Origin: Acidobacteriota bacterium
GTDB taxonomy: Bacteria; Acidobacteriota; Terriglobia; Terriglobales; Acidobacteriaceae
Length of the DNA stretch: 64,000 nt
Assembly (NCBI GenBank): GCA_013289765.1
Contig: JABCZI010000001.1
Span: 1-64,000 of the forward strand
Direction: 5' to 3'
Shown: positions 49,877 to 60,082 of the stretch, one piece after another
Layout: the number at the start of each line of letters is the position of its first letter
Numbering within the stretch: position 1 is the stretch's first letter
Notes under the pieces: model-generated
Told to the model about the DNA's origin: nothing
Databases searched by the model: none
The model's input: the letters and a program-made list of their open reading frames with translations, nothing else
Made by a program: the position numbers and the translations under genes

Positions 49877-50535
49877 TGGTTGCCATCTCCACTCTCGCGT
49901 TTCTGGAAGAACCTTCCCAGGCGCTCACGAAGCTGCAGGCGGGCCCGCAACAATCGCGATTTCACCGCCGGCACGCTCAACTCCAGCGCTGCGGCGGTCT
50001 CCTCGGTCGAAAGTCCTTCTACGTCCCTTAGCACAAACACGGTTCGAAAGCCTGGGGGAAGGCCTTGAATCGTCTTACTCAAAATCTCCCGTAACTCCGC
50101 TTGCGTGTACTGCTGCTCGGGATTCGGGCTCCAATCCGCTATCTCGCGCGGAAGGGAATCATCTTCGGTCTTAATGTCTTCATCGAGTGAGACCGTACGC
50201 TCCGGCTTCTTGCGGCGCAACTTCATCAACGCTTCGTTGACGGCGATGCGCACCAGCCAGGTGTAAAACTTGGACTGCTCCTGAAACTTCGCCAGGTTGC
50301 TGTACGCCTTCAGGAACGCTTCCTGCACCACATCTTCCGCATCCTCGCGGTTTTGTGTGATGTGTTGCGCAATCCGAAAGACGTTGCGGTCATAACGGCG
50401 AACCAACTCTTCAAAGGCTGAGTCGTCGCCCTTCTTGGCCGCCTGTACCAGGGTCAGTTCATCAGTAACAGGCCCCTCTAGTTTGTTTTGGATGGCTCCC
50501 ATTCTCTCTACGATGCAGTATTTTGCGGGTAACAA
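49873..50535 (-). CDS. ECF RNA polymerase sigma factor (RpoE-like)
   Basis: DAEDVVQEAFLKAYSNLAKFQEQSKFYTWLVRIAVNEALMKLRRKK; sigma-4 GFRTVFVLRDVEGLSTEETAAALELSVPAVKSRLLRAR. Confidence 0.94.
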   Translation of the reverse strand: MLPAKYCIVERMGAIQNKLEGPVTDELTLVQAAKKGDDSAFEELVRRYDRNVFRIAQHITQNREDAEDVVQEAFLKAYSNLAKFQEQSKFYTWLVRIAVNEALMKLRRKKPERTVSLDEDIKTEDDSLPREIADWSPNPEQQYTQAELREILSKTIQGLPPGFRTVFVLRDVEGLSTEETAAALELSVPAVKSRLLRARLQLRERLGRFFQKRESGDGNQ

Positions 50536-50776
50536 ACCGCTGCTCTGAAAGGCAAGCTATTATTCTACTTGGTAACCGTAGTGTTTGCCCAACCCCTTTC
50601 GCGTTTCCGATTGCCTCCGCTTTGCGATACATTCAAGAGAGGCACTCGGTGCGCGGTTGAACACGTCCCGAGGTAATTCCACCCAGTCCCACAAGTGCCG
50701 TATAATCAGCAGTTAAGATCAGCGCCGAGGTCGGCGTCGCGGGATCGAGTGGTTCAAGGGGATACGGTCTCTAAGC

Positions 50777-51919
50777 ATGGCGGATCAGAACCAGAGGCAG
50801 AATCAAAGGCAGGATGAGGTGCGGCACCTGGTGGAACAGGCCGTTGCGCAAGCCTTTCAGTCGCAGATCCCCCCATTGCAAATCCAAATTGTGCAGCAAG
50901 TACTGCACGCGTTGCCGACTCCGGCAAACGTTGCCGCTGCGGGGGGCGGCGGAGATTCCAGCGCTCTGGTTCACGCCGTATCGAATATCCACGCTGGTAC
51001 AACCCAGAAGGAAATTCTGCGCGCGCTGCTCGATTCCGGTAGCGGCTACTGTTCCCGCATCGCCCTGTTCGTCGTGAAGGCGGGAGCCGCTTCGGGATGG
51101 CAAGCCCGCGGCTTCGGCGATGACGATGCCGTTAAAGATTTTTCTCTCGACCTGAACGCCGGTCCAGTGGCGCACACTTATCAGAATCGCGTCGCCACCC
51201 CCGGCAACGTCGCGGAGATGGGCAGGCGCTTCGTCGAACAATTCAGCAGCCCATCGAATGAACAGGTGCTGGTGTTGCCGCTGACCCTCAAAGAAAAAGT
51301 GGCCGCGCTGGTTTATGCCGATGGCGGCGATGGCGGCAAACTGGAATCCTCTTCCTTGGAATTGCTGGTGATCGCAACCAGCGCTTGGCTGGAAGTGGTC
51401 TCGCTCCGCAAACAGGCTGCAGCCCGGGACGACAGCACCATGGCGACCCGGGTCGAGCCTCCGCCGCCCTCGCCCGTGCAAACCGTTTCTTCCTTCTCTG
51501 ATCCATTCGCCTCGCATGCGCCGAAGCATGTCCCCGCTGCTCCTGCCGTCCCGGAGCCAGCAGCGGCGGAAGTAGTGGAAGTCGCCTCGGCACATACCAG
51601 CGCCGCAGCCCCCGCTGCAGCAGCGGATCCTTGGGCTGGCATGTCGCCTGAAGACGCCGACGTCCATCGCAAGGCCCAAAGATTTGCCCGCCTGCTCGTG
51701 GATGAAATCAAGCTCTACAATCAGGCCAAGGTTGCGGAAGGCCGCCGCCATAAAGATTTGTACGACCGCTTGAAAGAGGATATCGACAAGAGCCGTGGCA
51801 CTTTTCAAAAACGCTACGGCAGCACCGCAGCCGCGAGCGGCGACTATTTCCACAACGAACTATTGCGCAGTCTCGCGGAAGATGATGTCGCCATTATGGG
51901 TTCGAATTTCCGCCGCTAG
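50777..51919 (+). CDS. Hypothetical protein with possible GAF-like region
   Basis: 380-aa ORF with Ala/Pro-rich linker. Confidence 0.65.
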   Translation: MADQNQRQNQRQDEVRHLVEQAVAQAFQSQIPPLQIQIVQQVLHALPTPANVAAAGGGGDSSALVHAVSNIHAGTTQKEILRALLDSGSGYCSRIALFVVKAGAASGWQARGFGDDDAVKDFSLDLNAGPVAHTYQNRVATPGNVAEMGRRFVEQFSSPSNEQVLVLPLTLKEKVAALVYADGGDGGKLESSSLELLVIATSAWLEVVSLRKQAAARDDSTMATRVEPPPPSPVQTVSSFSDPFASHAPKHVPAAPAVPEPAAAEVVEVASAHTSAAAPAAAADPWAGMSPEDADVHRKAQRFARLLVDEIKLYNQAKVAEGRRHKDLYDRLKEDIDKSRGTFQKRYGSTAAASGDYFHNELLRSLAEDDVAIMGSNFRR

Positions 51920-51946
51920 GTATGGCGGCAATTTTTTGGCATTAGC

Positions 51947-54367
51947 GTGTCTCGGGGCGAAACAAAAGTAGTGCGGTCAAGTTCGCAGTGGTGTCGAGTT
52001 TTGACAGCCGCAGTGTTCTGCGGATTGTTTGGCGTTCTGCTTCCGCGAGCAGAGGCTCTGCTGCCGCCTGCGCACAGTTCTTTTCAAGACCTTCCGGCGC
52101 CAAACCCGGCTCAACCGCCGCCGCAGGCTCCCGCTACCGGTAGCAAGACGCCGGCCGCAAAAAACCCTCCCACCTCAAAAGCTCCTGCGAAAAAGCCCGC
52201 CACCGGCACTTCCAAGCGTCACTACGTTAACACCCGCAAGCCGCGCACGATCTCCCCGCGAGTCCGGCGGATGCGGCAGGCGTTCGTAGCGTCCGCCAGT
52301 CTGCGCCCCATGGCGCAACAGCTTTTGCAGGATCGCTCTCTCCCCGCTTATGCCGGAGTGCAAGCCTTCGCCCGCGCCCACGCCAAAGAGGATGCCGGAG
52401 CGCTCGCCTGGCTCGTGATCGGATATGCGCACGTCCTCGACAGAGATTACGCGAAAGCCATCGATCCCCTGAATCGCGCCAAGGTTCATGCCGGAGACTT
52501 AGGCGATTACGTCGACTACTACCTGGGCAGTTCCTATCTGCAAACCGGCCGCACAGCCGAAGCTTTGGCAAGCCTCGCGGATTTTTCGAAAACGCATCCT
52601 GATTCCCTGCTGGTGCGAGATGCCGCGATTAGCTACGCGGACGCGCTTCTGCTCGAAGGCCAGCCCGCGGAAGCGGTGACTCTGCTGGAGCAAACTCGCA
52701 CCCCGGAGCGCTCCGATTTGGAATTTGCTTTAGGGCGCGCCTACGCTGCCTCCGGCCAGACCGCGAAAGCTGCTGAGATTTTCGGAAATATTTACTACAC
52801 CATGCCAACCAGTACCGAGGCCGATGCCGCGAATGCAGAGTTGAAGAAGCTTCCAGCTCAGCCCCTGCCCACGGTGCTCCAACTCAAAACCCGCGCTGAC
52901 GCATTGATGGCCAAGCGGCGTTATGCGGACGCCGTCGAGGAATATCGCAGCCTGGTGAACGAGAGCAGTCCCGCGCAGAAGCCCACGATGGAACTCGCCC
53001 TGGCCGACGCGCTTCATCGCAGCGGCAAAAATCGCGACGCGAAACAAGTCCTCACTTCACTCGGCCCCGTGAGCGGCGAGGAAAACGCGCAGCGCTTGTA
53101 CCTGATTGGCCAGGTCGCATTTGCCGCCAGCGACAACGATACCTTCTACCGCTCGGTCGATGAGTTGCGGCAAGCCGCTCCTGCAAGTCCCTGGCTCGAG
53201 CGGGCGCTGCTCTCCGCCGCCAATCTGCATCTGGTTCATCACGAATACGATCAGGCGCTCGACGCCTTCCGCGAATCGCAGCTGCGTTTTCCAACCGGCG
53301 CGCGCGCCTCTTACGTGCACTGGAAAGCTGCGTGGCTCACCTTGCGGCAAGGCCGCAACGAAGACGCCAAGAAAGCTTTCGAGGAACAGCTCTCTCTGTA
53401 TCCCTCCGGCGCGGAAACTCCCGCGGCGCTCTATTGGCGCGCCCGTTTGGCTGAGGAAGACAATCAGCCGGCCATGGCCAGCGCCTTTTACCGAAAACTT
53501 TCCGATCGCTACCGCAATTTTTATTATGCCGAGCTCGCCCGCCAGCGGATGAAACGCCTGCCTCCCGTCACCGTCGAGCAGATGGCGCAGTATCCTTTGC
53601 TGGACCGCGTGCCGCCTCTTCAGAGTGATGTCAAGATCACGGACTCAGAACCGCCTGCGGATGAATTGCACGTGCAGAAGGGCGAGTTGCTAGGCAATGG
53701 GGGACTCGTCGATTTTGCTGTCCGCGAACTGCAAGCGGCGGCCGCAGCCGATCCCGGAAGCTGGGGCCCGGCGGAAACCGCACGACTGTATGTCGAGACT
53801 GGACACTACAACCAGGCCATCGAGTTCATGAAACACTCCACGCCCAACTATTTCGCGCTGGATATTCCCGATCTGCCGCGCAAATATTGGGAAGCGCTCT
53901 TTCCCAAAGCTTACTGGAGCGACCTGAAGCGCTCGTCCGCTGCCAACGGACTCGATCCCTATCTTGTCGCATCTCTGATTCGCCAGGAGTCGGAATTCAA
54001 TCCCGGGGCAGTGTCGCGAGCGAACGCAGTCGGCCTGATGCAACTGCTGCCAAAAACCGGCAAGGTCGTCGCCCGGCAAGCGAAAATGAAGCACTACAAC
54101 GCCAGCCAGTTGTACACGCCCGCCGTCAACATGCAATTGGGCACACGCTATTTTCGCGGCATGGTCGACAAGTTCGGCGGCTCGTTCGAATATGCCCTCG
54201 CCGCCTACAACGCCGGCTCGGATCGCGTTGAGGAGTGGCTCGGCCAGGGAAAATATCGCGATCCTCAAGAGTTCGTCGAATCGATTCCCTTCACCGAAAC
54301 GCGCGAGTACGTCCAAGCAATCTTGCGCAATGCCAGCGTGTACAAGCAACTTTACGGAACGCCGTAG
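51947..54367 (+). CDS. TPR-containing lytic transglycosylase (Slt70-like)
   Basis: LIRQESEFNPGAVSRANAVGLMQLLPKTGK...ALAAYNAGSDRVEEWL SLT motifs. Confidence 0.93.
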   Translation: MSRGETKVVRSSSQWCRVLTAAVFCGLFGVLLPRAEALLPPAHSSFQDLPAPNPAQPPPQAPATGSKTPAAKNPPTSKAPAKKPATGTSKRHYVNTRKPRTISPRVRRMRQAFVASASLRPMAQQLLQDRSLPAYAGVQAFARAHAKEDAGALAWLVIGYAHVLDRDYAKAIDPLNRAKVHAGDLGDYVDYYLGSSYLQTGRTAEALASLADFSKTHPDSLLVRDAAISYADALLLEGQPAEAVTLLEQTRTPERSDLEFALGRAYAASGQTAKAAEIFGNIYYTMPTSTEADAANAELKKLPAQPLPTVLQLKTRADALMAKRRYADAVEEYRSLVNESSPAQKPTMELALADALHRSGKNRDAKQVLTSLGPVSGEENAQRLYLIGQVAFAASDNDTFYRSVDELRQAAPASPWLERALLSAANLHLVHHEYDQALDAFRESQLRFPTGARASYVHWKAAWLTLRQGRNEDAKKAFEEQLSLYPSGAETPAALYWRARLAEEDNQPAMASAFYRKLSDRYRNFYYAELARQRMKRLPPVTVEQMAQYPLLDRVPPLQSDVKITDSEPPADELHVQKGELLGNGGLVDFAVRELQAAAAADPGSWGPAETARLYVETGHYNQAIEFMKHSTPNYFALDIPDLPRKYWEALFPKAYWSDLKRSSAANGLDPYLVASLIRQESEFNPGAVSRANAVGLMQLLPKTGKVVARQAKMKHYNASQLYTPAVNMQLGTRYFRGMVDKFGGSFEYALAAYNAGSDRVEEWLGQGKYRDPQEFVESIPFTETREYVQAILRNASVYKQLYGTP

Positions 54368-54394
54368 CCCGGCGCTCCGTTTGCGATTGCTGCT

Positions 54395-54658
54395 TTACTT
54401 GATTGACGCGTTGTCGGCCGCTTCTCTGACCAACAGCCGTTTCGCCTGAACGTCCCCACCAGCAGCCTCTTTCGTGGTCTGAGCGGAAGTTTCCACCGCT
54501 TCCTGCGCAATCTGTTTGGCGGCGCTGAGGGTCACTGTGTCCGTGGGTGACGGCGGTTTCGCCTGGGCAGGCTGTTGCGGTTGAGCTGCCTGCTGCGAGG
54601 TTGCTTTCGGCTGGATTGCGGCCTGGGTCTGGGTCGAACTGCTCACGGGATGAATCAT
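54395..54658 (-). CDS. Small hypothetical protein
   Basis: 87-aa Gln/Ala/Pro-rich protein with PTDTVTLSAAKQIA. Confidence 0.5.
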   Translation of the reverse strand: MIHPVSSSTQTQAAIQPKATSQQAAQPQQPAQAKPPSPTDTVTLSAAKQIAQEAVETSAQTTKEAAGGDVQAKRLLVREAADNASIK

Positions 54659-54728
54659 TTTGAAGCCTCCAGCTATTTCATCGGCGCAAACGACGCCGAC
54701 TTTAGTCGAATCGCGGAGACCAGCCTGC

Positions 54729-55247
54729 CTAGGAACTGGGCCCTTCGCCGTGGGTCTTCGTAAACAGGATTTCGATTACTAGTAACCCCGCGCCAACCAC
54801 GATGGCGCTGTCCGCCAGATTGAACACCGGCCACTGATACCGCTTTACATAGAACAACAAGAAGTCCACCACCCGTCCCCGCGCCACACGATCCCACAAA
54901 TTCCCCAGCGCTCCTCCCATGATCAGCGACAAGCCAATGCCCGTGACCATGTGAGCATGATTATTTTTCCAAAGCAGGATTGACACCACGGCCAGAGCAA
55001 TCACGGAAAATCCAATCAGCAAGACCGTCTTCCAGGGCGCGGGCGAATCGGCAAACAAGCTGAAGGCCGCGCCGGTATTCTCCGTGTGCGTGAGGCGAAA
55101 AAAGCCGGGGATAATCTGAATATGAGAATAAAGCGAGATGCGCTGCGCCACCACGTGCTTGGTCCAGCGGTCAAGCACAACCACGATTAGAGCGATCAGC
55201 AGGTACATCATGCGCGCGGAGTTTTTTGTCATCCCGTGTTTGGTCAT
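54729..55247 (-). CDS. lspA: Lipoprotein signal peptidase (SPase II)
   Basis: LDRWTKHVV, TENTGAAFSLF, GGALGNLWDRVARGRVVDFLLF, FNLADSAI. Confidence 0.95.
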   Translation of the reverse strand: MTKHGMTKNSARMMYLLIALIVVVLDRWTKHVVAQRISLYSHIQIIPGFFRLTHTENTGAAFSLFADSPAPWKTVLLIGFSVIALAVVSILLWKNNHAHMVTGIGLSLIMGGALGNLWDRVARGRVVDFLLFYVKRYQWPVFNLADSAIVVGAGLLVIEILFTKTHGEGPSS

Positions 55248-55445
55248 CCCGTATATAGGCCTGCAAACATCTTAAACTGGCGGCGGCGCACCGCGCCCGG
55301 CGAAGCCCGGCTCATCAAGAAAAGACGCCGCTGACTCGTTCGGGCATGCGGCCAATTATTTTCCAGTTAAATTCACTTTCATCTATACCGCACACCTGCG
55401 CTCCATGTATTCTGATGCGGCCTTGAGCCAAACTCCGCATTGGAA

Positions 55446-55483
55446 AACATGTTCGAAGGCATGTTGGAAAACATGTTGCGAAA
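55446..55483 (+). promoter_or_regulatory. Triplicate 12-nt repeat upstream of the Nramp gene
   Basis: CATGTTCGAAGG / CATGTTGGAAAA / CATGTTGCGAAA beginning at 55448, 55460, 55472. Confidence 0.5.
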
Positions 55484-55541
55484 AGTTGGAGCGTTGTCTG
55501 GTTTCGAGTTATCCCCAGTCTTATGCCGGTGATGCGCGCGC

Positions 55542-56795
55542 ATGAAGCTTCTGAAACGATGGAAAGGCCGGACCCTGCTGTTTCTCGCAGTCGTGGGGCC
55601 GGGGATCATCACCGCCAACGTCGACAACGACGCCGGCGGCATCCTCACCTATTCCCAGGCCGGCGCGCAATACGGCTTTCTTCTGCTCTGGACCATGATC
55701 CCCATCACTCTGGCTCTGATCGTGGTGCAGGAAATGAGCGCCCGCATGGGCGCAGTCACCGGTAAAGGCCTCAGCGATCTCATCCGCGAAGAGTTCGGCC
55801 TGCGCATCACGTTCCTGATGATGCTGGGAATTCTGATTGTCAACTTCGGCAACGTAGTGACCGAATTCATTGGCATCGCCACCAGCCTGGAATTATTCGG
55901 CCTTTCCCGTTACATCACCGTTCCAGTATGTGCCGTGATCGTCTGGCTGATTGTGGTGAAAGGGCAATACAAGAGCGTCGAAAAAATCTTCCTGGCGGCT
56001 TCTTTCTTTTACATCACCTACATTCTTGCGGGTGTGCGCGCCCATCCCATGTGGAAGGACGCGGCCATCGCCACGGTGAGGCCGCCGTTGCTGCAGGCCT
56101 TTCATGATCAAGCCTATTTATTCATGGTGATTGGCGTGGTCGGAACTACGATTGCGCCCTGGATGCAGTTCTACCTTCAATCCTCCATTGTGGAGAAGGG
56201 TGTTACCGCGCGGGGGCTACGCGGTTCGCGCTGGGACGTGATTACGGGCTGTGTTTTTACCGACGTGGTGGCGTGGTTCATCATCGTGACCTGCGCCGCG
56301 ACCCTCTTCCTTCACGGTTTTCGCAACATCGCGTATGCCGCCGATGCCGCCCAGGCGCTGAAGCCGCTTGCCGGGCAGTACGCTTATATCCTGTTCGCCG
56401 TAGGACTGTTCAACGCCTCGCTGTTCGCAGCTTCCATTCTTCCCCTTTCCACCGCTTACACGGTCTGCGAAGGATTGGGTTTTGAATCCGGTGTCGACAA
56501 AAAGTTCAGCGAGGCGCCATTTTTCTATTGGCTCTACACTCTGCTGATTGTCGCAGGCGGCGCCGTGCTTCTGATCCCCCGCCTGCCTTTGGTCAAAATC
56601 GCTGTGCTGTCGCAGGTGGTAAACGGCATTGTGCTGCCCTTCGTCCTGATCTTCATGCTGCTTTTGATCAACAAGAAAGATCTCATGGGCGAATACGTGA
56701 ACTCCCGCCTGTTCAATGTCATGGCCTGGCTGACGACGATCGTAATGATCGGATTATCCCTCGCATGGTTCTGGACGCTCAGGGCCGGCGCCTAG
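55542..56795 (+). CDS. Nramp-family divalent metal transporter
   Basis: GPGIITANVDNDAGGILTYSQAGAQYGF; 11-12 TM-like segments. Confidence 0.93.
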   Translation: MKLLKRWKGRTLLFLAVVGPGIITANVDNDAGGILTYSQAGAQYGFLLLWTMIPITLALIVVQEMSARMGAVTGKGLSDLIREEFGLRITFLMMLGILIVNFGNVVTEFIGIATSLELFGLSRYITVPVCAVIVWLIVVKGQYKSVEKIFLAASFFYITYILAGVRAHPMWKDAAIATVRPPLLQAFHDQAYLFMVIGVVGTTIAPWMQFYLQSSIVEKGVTARGLRGSRWDVITGCVFTDVVAWFIIVTCAATLFLHGFRNIAYAADAAQALKPLAGQYAYILFAVGLFNASLFAASILPLSTAYTVCEGLGFESGVDKKFSEAPFFYWLYTLLIVAGGAVLLIPRLPLVKIAVLSQVVNGIVLPFVLIFMLLLINKKDLMGEYVNSRLFNVMAWLTTIVMIGLSLAWFWTLRAGA

Positions 56796-57150
56796 ACAAG
56801 GTTTCGTATCGGCAAGCTTCGTATCAGGATATGGCTTCAGCCATACTGATTCTGACGCCGACTGAGACAAGGGCTTCAGCCCCTGCCGCCTTTTTCCACA
56901 GAAGAATTTCCTTCGTGTGACATCTAACCTTTCCTTCACAGCCCGCACCGTCCTAATCTGGAACTGTAGGTGCCGGATGTAACGCCGCGCGATTCTAGAT
57001 CAACGCCCGGCCCCCGCGACCTCCCCATGCGAGTGAGGGACAGAGGGACATCTGATCAGGGCTTCAGATAGGCTACCCTGGATAGCCCAGGGCTGACGCC
57101 CGTTGTTGGTGGTGATCACCGCCATTAAATTTTCGGAGTCGAGGCACAGC

Positions 57151-57192
57151 AAGTGCATAGAAGAAGTGCATAGAAGAGGAAGTGCGTAGAGG
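57151..57192. repeat. Three imperfect 13-nt direct repeats
   Basis: AAGTGCATAGAAG (57151), AAGTGCATAGAAG (57164), AAGTGCGTAGAGG (57180). Confidence 0.7.
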
Positions 57193-57311
57193 ATAGAGAG
57201 AAATAAGAAATAATAGGTTCCGGCGGCAAATTTGGAAGCGCGGCGATCCGGCCGCGAACAGCATCCTTGCGCCCTTTGCATCCGCGCGTTCTCAGGCGGC
57301 CGAGCAGTGTC

Positions 57312-57704
57312 TCAAAGTAATTTCCCAGCCACTAAATCCCTCACCAGAGATGCATCCGCCTCGAGAAAATCGTAAGACGCCAAATCCTTCGGAGCCACCC
57401 ACTGGAGATCGCGAAAGATTCGATTCTCCATTTCGCCTTCGTATTCCCGGACGACAAAAAACCGTAACTCGACCATGCCTCCGTTGGGATAGGTGTGCTG
57501 CAGACGCGCAATCTCATTCCCGATCCTGGCGTGGATTCCCAGTTCTTCTTCCAGTTCGCGGCGCAGCGCGTCGCGCGGCTGCTCGCCCTCTTCAATTTTT
57601 CCGCCGGGAAATTCCCATTTAAGCGGCATTGTCTGATGCCGCGTGCGCTGGCACACCAGGACCTTCGCATCCTTTTCGATGACCGCCGCGACCACCCGTT
57701 TCAT
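57312..57704 (-). CDS. NUDIX (deoxy)nucleoside triphosphate pyrophosphohydrolase, MutT-like
   Basis: EFPGGKIEEGEQPRDALRRELEEELGI Nudix box. Confidence 0.95.
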   Translation of the reverse strand: MKRVVAAVIEKDAKVLVCQRTRHQTMPLKWEFPGGKIEEGEQPRDALRRELEEELGIHARIGNEIARLQHTYPNGGMVELRFFVVREYEGEMENRIFRDLQWVAPKDLASYDFLEADASLVRDLVAGKLL

Positions 57705-58747
57705 GATTTGGAAACCGCGGCAGTCTGTAGCGCGCTGGCAACGGGATCCACGCACCCGGTAAAAGTGAACGCGAAGGCCGCCACGCCAGGGGAGCAGACG
57801 AGTTCCAGTTCGTGTTCGCCGAAGTCGCGATTGTCTACGAGAAAATACATGCGGGCAGCATCCACCACAACGTAGCTTTCGCTTCCCTCGCCTGAAGTGG
57901 CAGATGTGCGGAAGCGGGTGTCCTTGGTTCCTTGGCTGCGCTGCAATGGCTTGCCATCCTGCAGAATTCGCACTTCCGCCGGCAGCCCGCGCGGCGAAGC
58001 CATCACCAGATTCACCGCGGACGCTTCGTACTTCAACTTTAAAGAGTGCGGACCTGCTTCGGCAGCTTCAAAGTATTCCACCGTCGAAGCCCACCGTCCC
58101 GCGGCATAAAAGAAAGTCTCTTCCACTTTTCCGTCGAATTCATAATCGGCAACCTGGTCCTCCTTGAATCCGCCTTCGTTGCCAATACGTCCGCGAACGT
58201 GTCCGAGATAAAGTTCGCCTGACGGCCGATAGCACACCGCACCCGGATGATCTTCTTCGCGCAGCGGCTCCATGATTTTGCCCAGCTTGAGCTGCGGATC
58301 GATCTCGTGAATCAGTTCCTGAATCACTTGTTCGCACTCGCCGTAACCACCTTCCCCAAAGTGGCCAAAGCGCAAGTAGCCATCCTTATCGAGCAGGTAT
58401 TTGGTGGGCCAGTAGCGGTTGGCGAACGCTTTCCATATCTCGCGATTGCTGTCGACCACCACCGGATAGGTCAGCCCAAACTCGCGAATGCCGCGATCTA
58501 CGTTCGATTCATACTGCGCGAAGGTAAACTCCGGCGTGTGCACGCCGATCACAGTCAGTCCCTTGTCCCGATAGCGCTCATGCCAGGCTTGCACATACGG
58601 CAGAGTCCGAATGCAGTTGACGCAGGTGTAATCCCAGAAATCCACGAGCACGACGCGCCCGCGCAGTTGCCGAAAACTAAGCGGAGCGGAATTCAGCCAC
58701 ACTCGTCCAATTTCAGGCGCTCGTACCGTGCCCTTTTCAACTCTCAA
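57701..58747 (-). CDS. Redoxin/thioredoxin-like protein (TlpA/DipZ C-terminal type)
   Basis: LVDFWDYTCVNCIRTLPYVQAWHERYRDKGLTVIGVHTPEF. Confidence 0.9.
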   Translation of the reverse strand: MRVEKGTVRAPEIGRVWLNSAPLSFRQLRGRVVLVDFWDYTCVNCIRTLPYVQAWHERYRDKGLTVIGVHTPEFTFAQYESNVDRGIREFGLTYPVVVDSNREIWKAFANRYWPTKYLLDKDGYLRFGHFGEGGYGECEQVIQELIHEIDPQLKLGKIMEPLREEDHPGAVCYRPSGELYLGHVRGRIGNEGGFKEDQVADYEFDGKVEETFFYAAGRWASTVEYFEAAEAGPHSLKLKYEASAVNLVMASPRGLPAEVRILQDGKPLQRSQGTKDTRFRTSATSGEGSESYVVVDAARMYFLVDNRDFGEHELELVCSPGVAAFAFTFTGCVDPVASALQTAAVSKS

Positions 58748-59250
58748 GACCTCTCCAATTTATTCCCTACCAGTTCGGCACAGTACTGAACCAGTTGCTG
58801 GTCCTCGATTCCGAAGGCAGCCGGAAAATGGCTATCGATGTCGAGCTCGCCCGCAACCTTCCCGTGAACAAAAATGGGCACGACAATTTCGGATTTTGTT
58901 TCCAGAGAACAGGAGAGGTAGCGAGGATCTTTGCTGACATCATCGACCACGATAGTTTTTCCGCTGGAGGCGGCCGCCCCGCAAATGCCCTGGTTCAGCG
59001 GAATGCGCGTATGTGGAGTCATCGCGCCCACAAACGATTCAAGCACCAGCATCGGCGGCTTTGCGCCGGGCTCCAGCATATAAAACCCGACCCAGTTGTA
59101 TTTCAGCATGCGCTCGTGCAACTGCCGGCAGACGCCTTCCATCAGGTCCTTCGCCGCAGGCGACCTTTCAGCAAGCGCACTGATCTCGTTGCGAACCTCT
59201 TCCATTCGGCTGCTGACGGGCATGAGGAATCTTAACTCAGAGTGGGACAT
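58744..59250 (-). CDS. GAF-domain protein
   Basis: NWVGFYML...GICGAAASSGKTIVVDDVSKDPRYLSCSLETKSEIVVPIF. Confidence 0.9.
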   Translation of the reverse strand: MSHSELRFLMPVSSRMEEVRNEISALAERSPAAKDLMEGVCRQLHERMLKYNWVGFYMLEPGAKPPMLVLESFVGAMTPHTRIPLNQGICGAAASSGKTIVVDDVSKDPRYLSCSLETKSEIVVPIFVHGKVAGELDIDSHFPAAFGIEDQQLVQYCAELVGNKLERS

Positions 59251-60079
59251 TCATGGCGACGGAAGACGGTACCCCGGTAATCCGCCGGATTCCTTCCGTG
59301 CGATCAAATATTTCGGGATGAATCGCAAACGCCAGTGCATGAAGCCCTTGTAGAAGGGTGGGGGCCGGCGTGTTCAGGAACTCATCCCGCACACAGTAAA
59401 TGCGAAACGTGCAAGCGGCGCCCGTCCCCTGCCATTTACGGTCGGCAACGATCTTCTCGAGTGGGACGCGGTCCCCTGCTCCGCACCAGGCAGCAATCAC
59501 AATCTCAGGATTCATTCGACCTACTTCTTCAGCGGAAACCTGTTGACCCGGAATACCGACAAATTCGCCGCCGGCAGCTTCAACCAGTTCAGCCACCCAG
59601 GCTTGCGATGCGATCAGCGGCTTGCCCCACTCCTCGCAGAAAACTCTTGGCCGCGCTAATCCGGCAGTACGGGCGCGGACTTCATCGAACTTCTGTTCCA
59701 TGTGGGCAATCAACTCCTCGCCCCGTGCGCTGGCACCGACGGCTCCAGCGATAACGGCGATGTCCGCGTAAATGTCCGCCAGAGTCTTCGGAGCAAGTCC
59801 TAAGAAGCTTGTCCCGGATTTAAGAATTTCAATGACCGCCTTCTCCTGATAAGGCACCGACGCGATGACCAGATCGGGCTGCGTGGCAATGATTTGTTCC
59901 GCGTTCGCAGTCCAGGAGTCGGCAAGAATAGTACGCGGACGCAATGCGATTTCAGGAACAACGTCCGCGCAATACTTCGTGCAGGCCACCACGCGGTCGA
60001 GTTCACCGATGGCGGCAAGAATCACCGTGGCGCTGGGTTGCAGGCAGGCGATGCGGCGCGGGGTGTGTGACGATGGCAT
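59237..60079 (-). CDS. BtuF-like periplasmic/cobalamin-binding substrate-binding protein
   Basis: RIACLQPSATVILAAIGELDRVVACTKYC...GKPLIASQAWVAELVEAAGG. Confidence 0.85.
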   Translation of the reverse strand: MPSSHTPRRIACLQPSATVILAAIGELDRVVACTKYCADVVPEIALRPRTILADSWTANAEQIIATQPDLVIASVPYQEKAVIEILKSGTSFLGLAPKTLADIYADIAVIAGAVGASARGEELIAHMEQKFDEVRARTAGLARPRVFCEEWGKPLIASQAWVAELVEAAGGEFVGIPGQQVSAEEVGRMNPEIVIAAWCGAGDRVPLEKIVADRKWQGTGAACTFRIYCVRDEFLNTPAPTLLQGLHALAFAIHPEIFDRTEGIRRITGVPSSVAMNVPL

Positions 60080-60082
60080 GGT

